From Schleiferiaceae bacterium (lineage in GTDB: Bacteria; Bacteroidota; Bacteroidia; Flavobacteriales; Schleiferiaceae): a stretch of DNA of 64,000 nt. Below the pieces are notes generated by a model. That model was not told the origin of the DNA, did not search any database, and saw only the letters and a program-made list of their open reading frames with translations. Each line of letters starts with the position of its first letter. Positions within the stretch are counted from its first letter, which is position 1. Of the stretch, positions 26,109-35,169 are shown in pieces. The stretch spans positions 62,001 through 126,000 of the forward strand of contig JAGYKI010000001.1 of the NCBI GenBank assembly GCA_018401735.1, given 5' to 3'. A program made the translations under genes and the position numbers.

Positions 26109-27710
26109 ATGATTGAAGATAGCCTATCTTTTCGAGAGACAGAGTGTTTCTCCCAGTTAATTTGTGATTACCTCGACCAAGATCCTAAGCTAAAGGATTT
26201 CTATAATCGCTTTCCTACTTTAGAAAACTTTAAAGAACAAATTGTTGCCAAAAGCAATTTCAGTTTAGAAATACGAGAGGCTCTCAGCAATGATTTACTA
26301 GCGCAATATCGCGAAGCAGGTATCGAGCTTAAAGAAACTGATTTCGCTTCTCAAAATATCAGAAGCCTTAAAGAGCCCAATACTTTCACGGTAACTACAG
26401 GGCATCAGCTTAACATTTTCACAGGGCCTCTTTATTTCGTTTATAAAATTGTGAACGCCATTAACTTGGCTACTAATCTGCGCAAGCAATACCCGCAGTA
26501 TAACTTTGTGCCGATTTACTGGATGGCTACGGAAGATCATGATATAGAAGAAATTAACTATATCAATCTTTACGGTGGAAAGCTCCAATGGAACACCCCG
26601 CAAAAAGGTGCTGTGGGAAGAATGAACACGGCTGGTTTAGATCTATTAATAGAAGAGTTAGCCGAGCATTTAGGGCCGGCCCAAAATAGTAAAGAGCTTA
26701 TTGCCATTTTTAGAAAGGCTTACCACGATTCAGATAATCTCGCCGCAGCAACACGAATTTTAGCCCATCAACTTTTTGCTGAGCAAGGCTTGGTTATCGT
26801 TGATGGTGATAGAAAGGCTTTAAAAGCTTTTATGAAACCTGTCTTTCAAGATGATTTATTGCACCATAGCAATTATGAAAGAGTGGTAGAGGCTAGTAAA
26901 GATTTAAATCAACTTTATTTTTCACAGGTATTCCCGCGGGAAATAAATCTCTTTTACCTGAAAGACACTATAAGAGAGCGCATTGTAAAAAAGGATAAGC
27001 AATGGTTGGTTTTAAATACCACGATCTCCTTTACAGAAGATGCGCTTTTAGCTGAGCTAGATGCTAATCCCGAGCGCTTCAGCCCTAATGTGGTTTTGCG
27101 TCCGCTCTATCAAGAGTGCATATTACCAAATCTTGCTTATATCGGCGGCGGCGGGGAAATTGCTTATTGGTTGCAACTGAAAACCATGTTTGCCGCTCAA
27201 AAGATAGAGTTCCCTTGTCTTGTTTTGCGTAATTCTGTTTTATGGATAGAGCCTAAATGGCAAAATCGTATGGCTGATACCAACTTAAAGGTGAAAGATT
27301 TTTTTAAACCTTTGCATAAGTTAAAAGCACACTATTTGGCAGACGGTATGCCGATAGATCCATCTTTAGATGAGTTTGAAACCAAAATCCAAAGTATTTT
27401 CGATGAGTTAGAGCAAATTGCTAAACTTACTGAAAAGAGCATGCTTGGGGCGGTTAACGCTCAAAGGCAGAAGCAGTTAAATGGATTGGCTAATCTTAAG
27501 AAAAAGCTGGTTAGAGCCGAAAAACGCAAGCATAAAGTGGATATGGAGAAAATAGAACGAATTTATTATGCGCTTTTCCCCAATGCCTCTCTACAAGAGC
27601 GCCATGATAATCTCTGCGCGATTTATCCAATCGAAGGCGCCAATTTTATTTATAGACTGTTGAAAGAATTAGACCCCCTCAGCTTTAACTTTCGGATTTT
27701 GCGCGGATAA
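26109..27710 (+). CDS. bshC: Bacillithiol biosynthesis cysteine-adding enzyme BshC
   Basis: 533 residues, the standard BshC length. Recognised by TTGHQLNIFTGPLYFVYKIV (about 95-114), the family's nucleotide-binding-like loop, followed by FVPIYWMATEDHDIEEI and AYIGGGGEIAYWLQLK, plus a C-terminal coiled coil (about 430-475) rich in Lys/Glu. BshC adds L-cysteine to GlcN-malate to complete bacillithiol, the low-molecular-weight thiol used by many Bacteroidota. Only this step of the pathway is in the window; BshA and BshB are not seen. Confidence 0.92.
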   Translation: MIEDSLSFRETECFSQLICDYLDQDPKLKDFYNRFPTLENFKEQIVAKSNFSLEIREALSNDLLAQYREAGIELKETDFASQNIRSLKEPNTFTVTTGHQLNIFTGPLYFVYKIVNAINLATNLRKQYPQYNFVPIYWMATEDHDIEEINYINLYGGKLQWNTPQKGAVGRMNTAGLDLLIEELAEHLGPAQNSKELIAIFRKAYHDSDNLAAATRILAHQLFAEQGLVIVDGDRKALKAFMKPVFQDDLLHHSNYERVVEASKDLNQLYFSQVFPREINLFYLKDTIRERIVKKDKQWLVLNTTISFTEDALLAELDANPERFSPNVVLRPLYQECILPNLAYIGGGGEIAYWLQLKTMFAAQKIEFPCLVLRNSVLWIEPKWQNRMADTNLKVKDFFKPLHKLKAHYLADGMPIDPSLDEFETKIQSIFDELEQIAKLTEKSMLGAVNAQRQKQLNGLANLKKKLVRAEKRKHKVDMEKIERIYYALFPNASLQERHDNLCAIYPIEGANFIYRLLKELDPLSFNFRILRG

Positions 27711-27741
27711 ACTTTTTATCTTCGAGGCTTAAATTTCAAGC

Positions 27742-29769
27742 ATGAAAAAATTAGCAGCCTACGGTGCCATATTTGGACTATCCTTAGGAGCTTGTCAACC
27801 AAGTACCGAAGCCGAAAACTCTCAAAAACAAGAAACAATGCATAACAATTCGGAGTCTTCTGAATTTAAATGGGAAACGGAACAGTTTGCCGATTTACGC
27901 GTCTTGCGCTACCAAGTGCCTGGCTGGGATAAATTAAGTCTTCAACAAAAAAAGTTAGCCTACTATCTTAATATGGCCGGGCTGTCGGGAAGAGATATTC
28001 TCTGGGATCAACTTTACCGGCACAATCTCGAAATTCGTAAAGCTTTAGAGCAAATCATTAAAAATGGTAGCGCTAAACAAGGCGAGGAGTGGGATAAATT
28101 TATGATTTATGCCAAGCGTGTTTTTTTTAGTAACGGTATTCATCATCATTACAGTCACGCTAAATTAGAAGCGGCTTTCAGCGAAAGCTATTTTCGCCAA
28201 TTACTAGCCGAAAATAAGATCACTTTAAGCGAAGAAGCCATTACAGTAATCTTTAATGAGGCAGATAGCAAAGGAGTAAGTAAAGATCCCGATAAGGACT
28301 TGGTTCTTGCTTCCGCGGTTAATTTTTACGACGCAGATATTAGCGAAAAGGAAGTAACCGACTTTTACAATGCCAAAAAAGTACCTGATGATTTACAGCC
28401 AATTAGCTATGGCTTAAATAGCAAATTGGTGCGCGAAAATGGTAAAATTGTAGAGAAGGTTTGGCATGTTGACGGCCTTTACGGACCTGCCATTGCTAAG
28501 ATTATTCACTACTTAGGCCTAGCTCAAGAAAACGCTGAAAACGAGCAACAAGCCAAAGCTTTAGGCTTGTTAATTGAATATTATCGCACAGGCGATTTGA
28601 AAACTTGGGATGATTATAACATTGCTTGGGTAGAAGATACAGCTAGCACGGTAGATTATATAAATTCCTTTATTGAAGTATACCACGATCCCCTCGGTTA
28701 TAAAGGAACCTACGAAACGGTAGTCCAAGTAAAAGACTTAGATGCCAGTGAGAAAATGGCAGTAATTAGCGAGAATATCCAATTCTTTGAAGATAATTCT
28801 ACCATTTTAGACCAGCATAAAAAAGAGAAAGTGGTAGGTGTGAGTTACCGCATGATAAATGTAGTTGGTGAGGCCGGTGCCACTACGCCAGCAACTCCCA
28901 TTGGTGTTAACTTACCCAATGCTAACTGGATTCGTGAAGCCCATGGCTCCAAATCTATTAGTTTAACCAATATTGAAAGTGCTTACGAAAGTGCCAAAGG
29001 GGCAGGATTTTTAGAAGAATTCACCTTTACCACAGAAGAAATGGAGCGTGCTAAGAAGTATGCTGCATTATCAGGGAAAATGCATACCGCCTTACACGAG
29101 GTTGTAGGTCATGCTAGTGGTAAATTAGAGCCGGGAGTGGCAACACCTAAAGAGACTTTAAAAAATTACTCCAGTACTTTAGAAGAGGCCCGTGCTGATT
29201 TGGTGGCTCTTTATTTTATTATGGATCAGAAAATGTTAGACTTAGGTTTAATGGAATCCTTAGAAGCGGGTAAGGCCGAGTATGACGGTTATATCCGTAA
29301 TGGTCTGATGTTACAATTACGTCGCTTGAAGCCAGGCGAAGAAATAGAAGAAGATCACATGCGTAATCGTCAACTTATTGCTGCTTGGGGCTTTGAAGTT
29401 GGACAGGAAGAAAATGTAATTGAGAAGAAAGTTTTAAATGGAAAGACCTACTTTGTAATTAATGATTACGATAAGTTGCGTGCTATTTTCGGAATGCAAT
29501 TGCGCGAAATTCAACGGATTAAATCTCAAGGCGATTACCAAGCGGGAAAAACCTTAGTGGAAACTTACGGAGTAAAGGTCGATCAAGCCATTCATCAGGA
29601 AGTTTTAGAACGCACTGAGAAGTTAAACATTGCTCCTTATTCAGGTTTTATCCAGCCTCAAATGGAAGCGGTAATGGACGGAGATAGTATTAGCGATATC
29701 AAATTAATCTTTCCAGAGGATTTTATTGGCCAAATGCTTTACTACGGCGAAAATCACTCTCATTTATAG
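27742..29769 (+). CDS. Dipeptidyl-peptidase III-like zinc peptidase (M49), lipoprotein
   Basis: 675 residues. N-terminal lipoprotein signal with lipobox LSLGAC (Cys 18). The M49 metal site is HEVVGH (about residue 452, HExxGH) with the downstream glutamate in LEEARADLVALYF (about residue 479), matching the family spacing. DPP III enzymes remove N-terminal dipeptides from short peptides; lipidation suggests a periplasmic or surface role in peptide uptake. Ends in a short tail after SDIKLIFPEDFIGQM. An intact terminator follows at 29777. Confidence 0.88.
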   Translation: MKKLAAYGAIFGLSLGACQPSTEAENSQKQETMHNNSESSEFKWETEQFADLRVLRYQVPGWDKLSLQQKKLAYYLNMAGLSGRDILWDQLYRHNLEIRKALEQIIKNGSAKQGEEWDKFMIYAKRVFFSNGIHHHYSHAKLEAAFSESYFRQLLAENKITLSEEAITVIFNEADSKGVSKDPDKDLVLASAVNFYDADISEKEVTDFYNAKKVPDDLQPISYGLNSKLVRENGKIVEKVWHVDGLYGPAIAKIIHYLGLAQENAENEQQAKALGLLIEYYRTGDLKTWDDYNIAWVEDTASTVDYINSFIEVYHDPLGYKGTYETVVQVKDLDASEKMAVISENIQFFEDNSTILDQHKKEKVVGVSYRMINVVGEAGATTPATPIGVNLPNANWIREAHGSKSISLTNIESAYESAKGAGFLEEFTFTTEEMERAKKYAALSGKMHTALHEVVGHASGKLEPGVATPKETLKNYSSTLEEARADLVALYFIMDQKMLDLGLMESLEAGKAEYDGYIRNGLMLQLRRLKPGEEIEEDHMRNRQLIAAWGFEVGQEENVIEKKVLNGKTYFVINDYDKLRAIFGMQLREIQRIKSQGDYQAGKTLVETYGVKVDQAIHQEVLERTEKLNIAPYSGFIQPQMEAVMDGDSISDIKLIFPEDFIGQMLYYGENHSHL

Positions 29770-29776
29770 TCTTATG

Positions 29777-29810
29777 TGGCCCGCTAATCGGTTAGTGGGC
29801 CATTTTCTTT
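29777..29810 (+). terminator. Rho-independent terminator after the M49 peptidase gene
   Basis: Stem TGGCCCGCTAA / TTAGTGGGCCA with loop TCGG and one G-T pair, followed by TTTTCTTT on the plus strand. Confidence 0.85.
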
Positions 29811-29828
29811 CCATTTAAATTCTTTCCT

Positions 29829-30881
29829 ATGAAATTAAGATTAGCAAGCCTGGCACTTTTGGCCTTCTTTTTAGCTTCTTGCGGCGGACAGAAACCGGTT
29901 ACCATTAACACCATCAGGCCCGCCGATATTGGCATCAATCCCGCTATTGAGACCATCTTAATAGTTGACAGAACTAAGCCTTCTGACGAAAACAAATGGT
30001 TAAATATTGGCGAGGCCATCCTTACGGGAGAAGGGATAGAAGGAGATAAAGCGGCCGCCCAAGCAGTAGTAAATAGCTTGAAAAATCAATTGCAGATTTC
30101 CCCGCGTTTTAATGTTTTGGTGGCCAGCGAGCGTTTAGAAGGTAATTCTTTCTCAGCAGCCTTCCCCGAGCCTTTAAATTGGTCAACCCAGCAAAATCTT
30201 TTAAATCGTTATAAAGCGGACGCCTTGGTGTGTGTAGAAATTGTCGATTCAGATTTCATTATCACTGAAGGCAAGCGCAAAGTAAAGCGCACCGTAGGCA
30301 CTGGCGATAATCAAAAAACAATTGAGGTAGACGAGTGGTATGCCGAAGGAGTAGGGAATATAAAGATTGGCTTAAGGATGTATGATCCCGCCAACAAAGA
30401 AATAATCGATCAACAACTGTTAGATCAAACCAATACTTGGCAAGGAGCAGCAGATAGCAAAGCCGGTGCCATTGCGGCCTTAATTAACCGTAACTCAGCT
30501 ACGAGAGAATTAGCAAATATGGTGGGGCATGATTATGCTTATAAAATAGCCCCTATGCCTGTGCAGCTGCGCAGAATATTCTATACTAAAGCGAAGGATT
30601 TCCCTCCCTTAGAAGAGGGTGCTCGTTTGGCAGAAGTTAACGATTGGCAGTCGGCTATTGCTGTTTGGGAGAGAGCCATCCCCAGCGCAGAGCCCAAAGA
30701 AGCGGGGCGGATGAGCTATAATATCGCTGTGGCCTATGAGGTTCTAGGCGATTTGAAAGAATCAGAAAGATGGGCCCAACAGTCTTACGCAAAGTATGGC
30801 AATAAAACCGCACGTACTTATGCAACTCAAATTCAAAGAAGAATTGTAGAGACGCAAGTTTTAGAAAGTCAAATGAAATAA
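29829..30881 (+). CDS. Lipoprotein resembling the DUF6340 family
   Basis: 350 residues. Lipobox FFLASC (Cys 18). The domain begins with IETILIVDRTKPSDENKW (about residue 43), then an Rossmann-like/GTPase-like alpha-beta region with KADALVCVEIVDSDFII near 128 and KIGLRMYDPANKEIIDQ near 180. The C-terminal 90 residues contain two TPR-like helix pairs (LAEVNDWQSAIAVWERAIP, MSYNIAVAYEVLGDLKESERW). Predicted periplasmic-side lipoprotein of unknown role. The TerC gene begins at its stop codon (overlap of one base), so both are on one transcript. Confidence 0.7.
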   Translation: MKLRLASLALLAFFLASCGGQKPVTINTIRPADIGINPAIETILIVDRTKPSDENKWLNIGEAILTGEGIEGDKAAAQAVVNSLKNQLQISPRFNVLVASERLEGNSFSAAFPEPLNWSTQQNLLNRYKADALVCVEIVDSDFIITEGKRKVKRTVGTGDNQKTIEVDEWYAEGVGNIKIGLRMYDPANKEIIDQQLLDQTNTWQGAADSKAGAIAALINRNSATRELANMVGHDYAYKIAPMPVQLRRIFYTKAKDFPPLEEGARLAEVNDWQSAIAVWERAIPSAEPKEAGRMSYNIAVAYEVLGDLKESERWAQQSYAKYGNKTARTYATQIQRRIVETQVLESQMK

Positions 30882-31615
30882 TGGATTATAGCGTACTTTT
30901 TACTATGGATGGCTTAATTGCTTTTTTAACTCTCAGTCTTTTAGAAATCGTTTTAGGGATAGATAATATAATTTTCATTTCCATTCTAACGAATAAGCTT
31001 CCCGAGGATACGCGACCTCGAGCGCGCTTTGCTGGAATAGCTTTGGCTTTGATTTTTAGAATAATCATGCTCTTAGGTATTACCTGGATCATTGGCCTAA
31101 CGGCACCTCTTTTTGAACTATTTTCCATGGTATTTACCGGCCGCGACTTGGTGCTACTGGCGGGAGGCTTATTTCTGATCGCCAAATCTACCAGTGAAAT
31201 TCATCACAAAATGGAAAGTGAAGAAGGAGAGGAGCAGGGCAAAACTACCAAAGTACCGGGCAGCTTTATCTCTAGTATAGTTCAAATTGGTCTCGTAGAT
31301 ATCGTTTTCTCATTTGACTCTATTTTGACTGCTATTGGAATGACGGAGGAAATAGTGATTATGATTTTGGCGGTAATCGTTTCTCTAGGAGTAATGCTGG
31401 TGTTTGCGGGTAGAATCGCTTCTTTTATCGAAAAACACCCAACTTTACAGGTTTTAGCATTGTCCTTTTTAATTCTAATTGGGGTGGTATTAATCGCAGA
31501 AGGATTGCATCAACACATTAGCAAAGGCTATATATATTTTGCAGTAGCATTCTCACTTACCGTAGAAGCGGTGAACATCAGAGTCCTTAAAAGTCAAAAA
31601 AGTGTTAAGTCTTAA
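30881..31615 (+). CDS. TerC-family integral membrane protein
   Basis: 244 residues and seven to eight hydrophobic helices. The TerC/Alx hallmark is LSLLEIVLGIDNIIFISI (about residues 17-34) with the second polar motif QIGLVDIVFSFDSILTAIGM (about 131-150). A cytoplasmic loop of about 30 residues with many Glu/Lys separates the halves. TerC proteins are proposed metal-ion exporters (Mn2+) that load metalloenzymes during secretion or give tellurite resistance. Its start overlaps the preceding gene's stop codon. Confidence 0.88.
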   Translation: MDYSVLFTMDGLIAFLTLSLLEIVLGIDNIIFISILTNKLPEDTRPRARFAGIALALIFRIIMLLGITWIIGLTAPLFELFSMVFTGRDLVLLAGGLFLIAKSTSEIHHKMESEEGEEQGKTTKVPGSFISSIVQIGLVDIVFSFDSILTAIGMTEEIVIMILAVIVSLGVMLVFAGRIASFIEKHPTLQVLALSFLILIGVVLIAEGLHQHISKGYIYFAVAFSLTVEAVNIRVLKSQKSVKS

Positions 31616-31692
31616 TAGATTTTATCACTAAACAAAGGCAAAGAAGAGTTAAAAGCATAAATTCGCAACCCTAATATTAATCCCTATTAAAA

Positions 31693-32460
31693 ATGAGAAA
31701 ATTTTTACTTTCTTTAAGTGTTTTGTTCGCTTTTGGTGCGGCTAGTGCACAGAATGACATCAGCGTAACGCTAAACTCACCTACTGCTGGTAGTTCTATT
31801 GGACCAGGAATGCCATTTACATTTGACATGACGGTTACCAATTCTGGTACTGCCGATGTAACTGCAAATGATACAGTAGTATATTATCCAACAATAAACG
31901 GCGGATTATTAACCACAACAAATCAGGCAGGTCAGACAGTAACTGTTGCTTTCATTATTACTGGAACAACTATTTCTGCTAATGGAATGGAAACGCGTGG
32001 TGTAAACTTCGGAGGTTTAAGCATTACTGGAGCGCCTGCGGGTAACATTGATATGTGTGCAAACGCGATTGTTATCGGACCAAACTGGAATAATGTTACA
32101 GAAAGCGACACTACCAATAACACAGATTGTGCTAGTATTGCTTACGATCCTAATGGTGGAACAGTAGGATTAGCTGAGAACCTGGTGTATGCGGATATGA
32201 AGAATATTTCTTTGTTGGATGCATCTTACGCAAGTGGTTCTACCTATTTTGTAGAAGCTTATAATGTATCTTCTTCTACGGCAAGTCTTTCTTTTGTAGA
32301 CCTAACTGGCAGAACTATTTTAACGCAAGAATTTGAAGTAAGAAACTCCGAGCTTAAAGGTGAGGTATCTTTATCTAACCTTCCTCATGGTGTTGTTCTT
32401 GCTGTTCTTTCGGTTGATGGACAAGCGGTTAGCACTAAAAAAGTTGTAGTAGCTCACTAA
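31693..32460 (+). CDS. Small secreted protein with T9SS sorting domain
   Basis: 255 residues. Signal peptide KFLLSLSVLFAFGAASAQ, a middle beta-sandwich (CARDB/DUF11-like: TVTNSGTADVTANDT, GNIDMCANAIVIGPNW) with two conserved Cys, and a C-terminal T9SS domain: VEAYNVSSSTASLSFVDLTG, SLSNLPHGVVLAVLSVDGQAVSTKKVVV, matching the type A pattern. Predicted to be exported through the T9SS and anchored or released at the surface; ligand unknown. Own transcript: a weak -7-like box TAAATTCG lies 28 nt upstream and a terminator follows at 32550. Confidence 0.85.
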   Translation: MRKFLLSLSVLFAFGAASAQNDISVTLNSPTAGSSIGPGMPFTFDMTVTNSGTADVTANDTVVYYPTINGGLLTTTNQAGQTVTVAFIITGTTISANGMETRGVNFGGLSITGAPAGNIDMCANAIVIGPNWNNVTESDTTNNTDCASIAYDPNGGTVGLAENLVYADMKNISLLDASYASGSTYFVEAYNVSSSTASLSFVDLTGRTILTQEFEVRNSELKGEVSLSNLPHGVVLAVLSVDGQAVSTKKVVVAH

Positions 32461-32462
32461 TT

Positions 32463-32523
32463 TAACGTAAGTTCGACTATTTAAAAGGGGTCTCAGGCCT
32501 GATTTTACGTCGAAGTCACGCTA
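32463..32523. repeat. Dispersed repeat pair (family A), inverted halves
   Basis: TAACGTAAGTTCGAC at 32463-32477 and the opposite-strand form GTCGAAGTCACGCTA at 32509-32523 (12 of 15 positions complementary). The latter continues from AGGCCTGATTTTACGTCGA at 32495, which recurs inverted at 35561-35589. Intergenic, after the T9SS gene stop. Confidence 0.6.
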
Positions 32524-32549
32524 ATTTATATTGAGTGATATCCCAAAAT

Positions 32550-32585
32550 AAAAGCGGCTCTCTGAATTTCAGGGAGCCGCTTTTT
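32550..32585. terminator. Strong bidirectional terminator between convergent genes
   Basis: Stem AAAGCGGCTCTCTGAA / TTCAGGGAGCCGCTTT with a short AAT-like loop and A/T runs on both sides, so it can end the T9SS gene on the plus strand and the DUF4399 gene on the minus strand. Confidence 0.9.
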
Positions 32586-32615
32586 GTGGAATGATGTTCT
32601 CTAAAGTTTACTATT

Positions 32616-32634
32616 TAACGTCGAATTCACGTTA
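32616..32634. repeat. Dispersed repeat family A, copy 3
   Basis: TAACGTCGAATTCACGTTA; the last TTA is the (reverse-strand) stop codon of the DUF4399 gene, so the element overlaps coding sequence. Confidence 0.55.
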
Positions 32635-33120
32635 TTTAACAGTAACCTTTATACTAGCAGACATTTGTGGCCCATAAGAACGGTGGTAGCCATCAGCAAA
32701 TTGCATAGTTAACTTGTATATTCCAGGTAAAAGATCTAAAGAGTCATTTAATTGACCTTTACCGTAGTGAATATTTACGCTATCCGCTGGAACGGTTCCA
32801 CCAGTTGGGATAAAGCCGCTGTTAATAATAATATGATGGTGTCCTTTGCCTTCATTTACGGCTCCAGCGGGTTCAACCTCCATACCTTCAATACCAAATT
32901 TTACTAAAAAAGGACTGCTTACCACATCACCATCTTGAAGATTGGCAAAAAACACTTTTGCACCTTCAGGTACTGCGGGTAGCTGATTGGCATCGACCTC
33001 CTCATTAGTGTTTTCTTGCGTTGTTTCGTCTGTTTTTGCAGAACCTACCTCATGTTGAGGGGTATTACAAGCCGAAAATATCGCTAAAGCGGCGATAATA
33101 GAAAGGGATTTTTTAATCAT
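32632..33120 (-). CDS. DUF4399 lipoprotein
   Basis: 162 residues. Lipobox IFSAC (Cys 18), a low-complexity acidic linker (residues 24-50), then the DUF4399 domain: KVFFANLQDGDVVSSPFLVK (about 55), the His-rich NEGKGHHHIIINSGFIP (about 89-105), GIYKLTMQFADGYHRSYGP and a terminal SIKVTV strand. The HHHxxxN segment and the conserved final His suggest metal binding, but no activity is known. Predicted periplasmic or surface lipoprotein. Confidence 0.85.
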   Translation of the reverse strand: MIKKSLSIIAALAIFSACNTPQHEVGSAKTDETTQENTNEEVDANQLPAVPEGAKVFFANLQDGDVVSSPFLVKFGIEGMEVEPAGAVNEGKGHHHIIINSGFIPTGGTVPADSVNIHYGKGQLNDSLDLLPGIYKLTMQFADGYHRSYGPQMSASIKVTVK

Positions 33121-33334
33121 AACTAAATTTTTATCAAAGATACAGGCATTATTGGAACCTTGAAATATATTGGCTCTTCTCTTAAAAGTTGTTTGTAAAC
33201 CTAAAATTTTAAAGATAAATACTTTAAACTTCTGAAAAACAAGTATTTATGTCAAAAATTGACTAAAAAGTGTTATTAATAATTAATTGTTAATATAATT
33301 CCAAGAATTGATTATCAACGTATTATACTATTAC

Positions 33335-33342
33335 TAATTTTG
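33335..33342 (+). promoter_or_regulatory. Predicted -7 box before the 33370 gene
   Basis: TAATTTTG is an exact TAnnTTTG match. It lies 27 nt before the ATG at 33370 and shows that the longer frame start at 33340 is false. A TTG 24 nt upstream (33308-33310) is a possible -33. Confidence 0.5.
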
Positions 33343-33369
33343 GATAGTAACCTCTGTACAGTAGCAATA

Positions 33370-34011
33370 ATGAAGAAGTGGACGATAGTGTTAAGCTTGT
33401 TAAGTCTTGGTCTTAGTCTTAAATCTCAAGAGATTAAAGACTTACAAGATTTAGACTTGGGTTTTTCCTGGGATAGTAAATGGGCTATGCGCTATGATTA
33501 TCAAATTTTATCACCTCGAGATAGTAGCTTGATAGGGAAATTGAGTAAAGTGTCTGAATCATTTTGGCAAAAGGAGGTCTATGATGTTGAAGGTAATTGG
33601 ATCGATACCTATCGTTTTCTTAAAAGTGAGGATGGCATTGTGAGTATAAGTAAAGGGGAGGCCATTATTGATGATCGTTACTATGTAAATGACAAGCTGC
33701 AAAAGCGCCTTCTAGCAAAAAATGGTAAACTTTCTTTAGAGTGGCACTTCAGCTATGATTCCAATAATAAGCTACAACGGTTTAGCGAAAAAGACAGTCT
33801 CTTTTATGTGGAGACAATTTTCTTGTACGATTCTTTTGCGAGAGTAGAGAAGGTTAAGAAGTATACCAATGGAAATTTAAGTAGTGAAGAACACTACGTA
33901 TATAACCAAGATGGTCTTTTGGCTGAACGTTATTTGCTAAACTCTGAGCATGACAGTATAAGTAAAACGCTAAACTTTTTCCAAGAGGACGAAGTTAAGG
34001 GAAAAACTTAG
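33370..34011 (+). CDS. Secreted protein with YD-like repeats, unknown function
   Basis: 213 residues from the ATG at 33370, which gives a signal peptide (KKWTIVLSLLSLGLSLKSQ). The mature protein has repeating FSYDSNNKLQRFSEKD and FLYDSFARVEKVKKYTNG, HYVYNQDGLLAERYLLNS units, like the YD/RHS-type folds of Bacteroidota antitoxin-like or toxin_YwqK proteins. The chain ends abruptly in EDEVKGKT and the next 400 bases are decayed coding-like DNA, so the gene may have lost its C-terminal part. No partner is evident. Confidence 0.6.
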   Translation: MKKWTIVLSLLSLGLSLKSQEIKDLQDLDLGFSWDSKWAMRYDYQILSPRDSSLIGKLSKVSESFWQKEVYDVEGNWIDTYRFLKSEDGIVSISKGEAIIDDRYYVNDKLQKRLLAKNGKLSLEWHFSYDSNNKLQRFSEKDSLFYVETIFLYDSFARVEKVKKYTNGNLSSEEHYVYNQDGLLAERYLLNSEHDSISKTLNFFQEDEVKGKT

Positions 34012-34420
34012 CTATAAATTCGCTAAGGATATCTGGGTTTTAGTAGAATCCATTGCATATGAGAATTCTGAGCAGAAGGAATTGGGATCAACTACTTTAT
34101 TGCTTTATTCTGAGATAAGGCAATTGTATTTATAGCCAAACCAATAAATACAATCCTAAGCAACTCTTAGTTTCTACAGAAAAATGGACCTTATCAGCGG
34201 CGATTGGCAGTTAGTAAGAACTTATTATAAATCGGCAGAGCAAGGGGGAATTGTACTTGGAGAGGGAAGATAAATGACTAATTTAGCCCTAAGCAATTCC
34301 TTTAATTAACTATATGGCTTTAAGCCACTAGCAAGCATTTAAGACTCCTTTGTAATTTTAGTTATAGTTCTTGAAATCGTAGGAATGGTGTTTCATTTCA
34401 TCAAATGGTCTCTTTAAGGG
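34012..34420 (+). other. Gene-free stretch with coding remnants
   Basis: No ORF longer than about 30 codons. A 29-codon piece at 34184-34273 reads MDLISGDWQLVRTYYKSAEQ and ends in a stop; the WQLVRTYY phrase recalls lipocalin-like or heat-shock-related small proteins but is far too short to assign. I see no RNA gene or clear terminator here. Probably the 3' decay of the previous gene and the 5' part of the decayed DUF4328 gene. Confidence 0.4.
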
Positions 34421-34924
34421 TTGTTATTGAAGGTGAATTTGTTTCCATGGCTTATATTAATCAAATATCAGATTGGAGTTATTGGCAGTTCTTTCGCACT
34501 TAGCGGTCTATTCTTTGCCGGGCTTTCTTTGCGCTGGTCATATATTTCACAGGCTGGTAAGGAATTCGTTCCATCAAATGTGAGTAAAACTTAAACAGTT
34601 TTGCTATTGTGGTTTGTTCCAGTGCTCAACCTATTTAGACCGGCTCGGCATATTATCGACTTTAGTTTGAAGCAGTACTTGAAAAGAGGTGATAAAGCCC
34701 TCAAAGGTTATCAGACATTAATTATTGTTTGGTGGTGTCTATGGTTAGTTTCGGGACCATTTGGCCGATTTTTAGTACATCTTTTCGTACCGCACCAAAG
34801 CGTAGAGCAGTCTTATACCTATTTGATAGTTTATGTTCTTTTGGAGTGTTTGTCCATAATTACTGGGATTCTGTTTTTGGTAATCTTGGGGCGGCAATTG
34901 CGTTTTCTCCGCGAGAATAAGTGA
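34421..34924 (+). pseudogene. DUF4328 membrane protein, broken by one in-frame stop
   Basis: One frame reads the DUF4328 core: KYQIGVIGSSFALSGLFFAG, LSLRWSYISQAGKEFVPSN, then a TAA at 34592-34594, and continues without a frame change as TVLLLWFVPVLNLFRPARHI, FLVHLFVPHQSVEQSYTYL and a final helix to a stop at 34922. The WFVPxxNLxRP phrase after the helix pair is the diagnostic DUF4328 motif. The piece from 34601 alone was picked out as a separate 107-residue ORF, which is not the real gene. A single stop, no indel: recent inactivation, or a nonsense mutation in this strain. Confidence 0.7.
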
Positions 34925-35066
34925 AGATATTAATCTCTAGCCACCATTAATAGTATTTTTGTTAGGAAGTTTTTTTGTGTAAAAAGTTGTAAATCAAATA
35001 GTTGAACATCTATTAATAACTAATTGTTAATTTTAATCCTTATGTGTTTTGTTCGCTAACATCGCT

Positions 35067-35074
35067 TACCTTTG
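35067..35074 (+). promoter_or_regulatory. Predicted -7 box of the RRM gene
   Basis: TACCTTTG is an exact match. Transcription from here leaves a leader of about 90 nt with a T-rich end at 35138-35166. The closest TTG (35049) is only 15 nt upstream, shorter than usual. Confidence 0.45.
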
Positions 35075-35169
35075 AGAAACATTTTAACCACTGAGGCATC
35101 GAGTAATTGATGTAAGGTTTTAAACTGTTTCGTTCTGTTTTTTTTTTTTCAATTTTTATTTTTTTTCAA

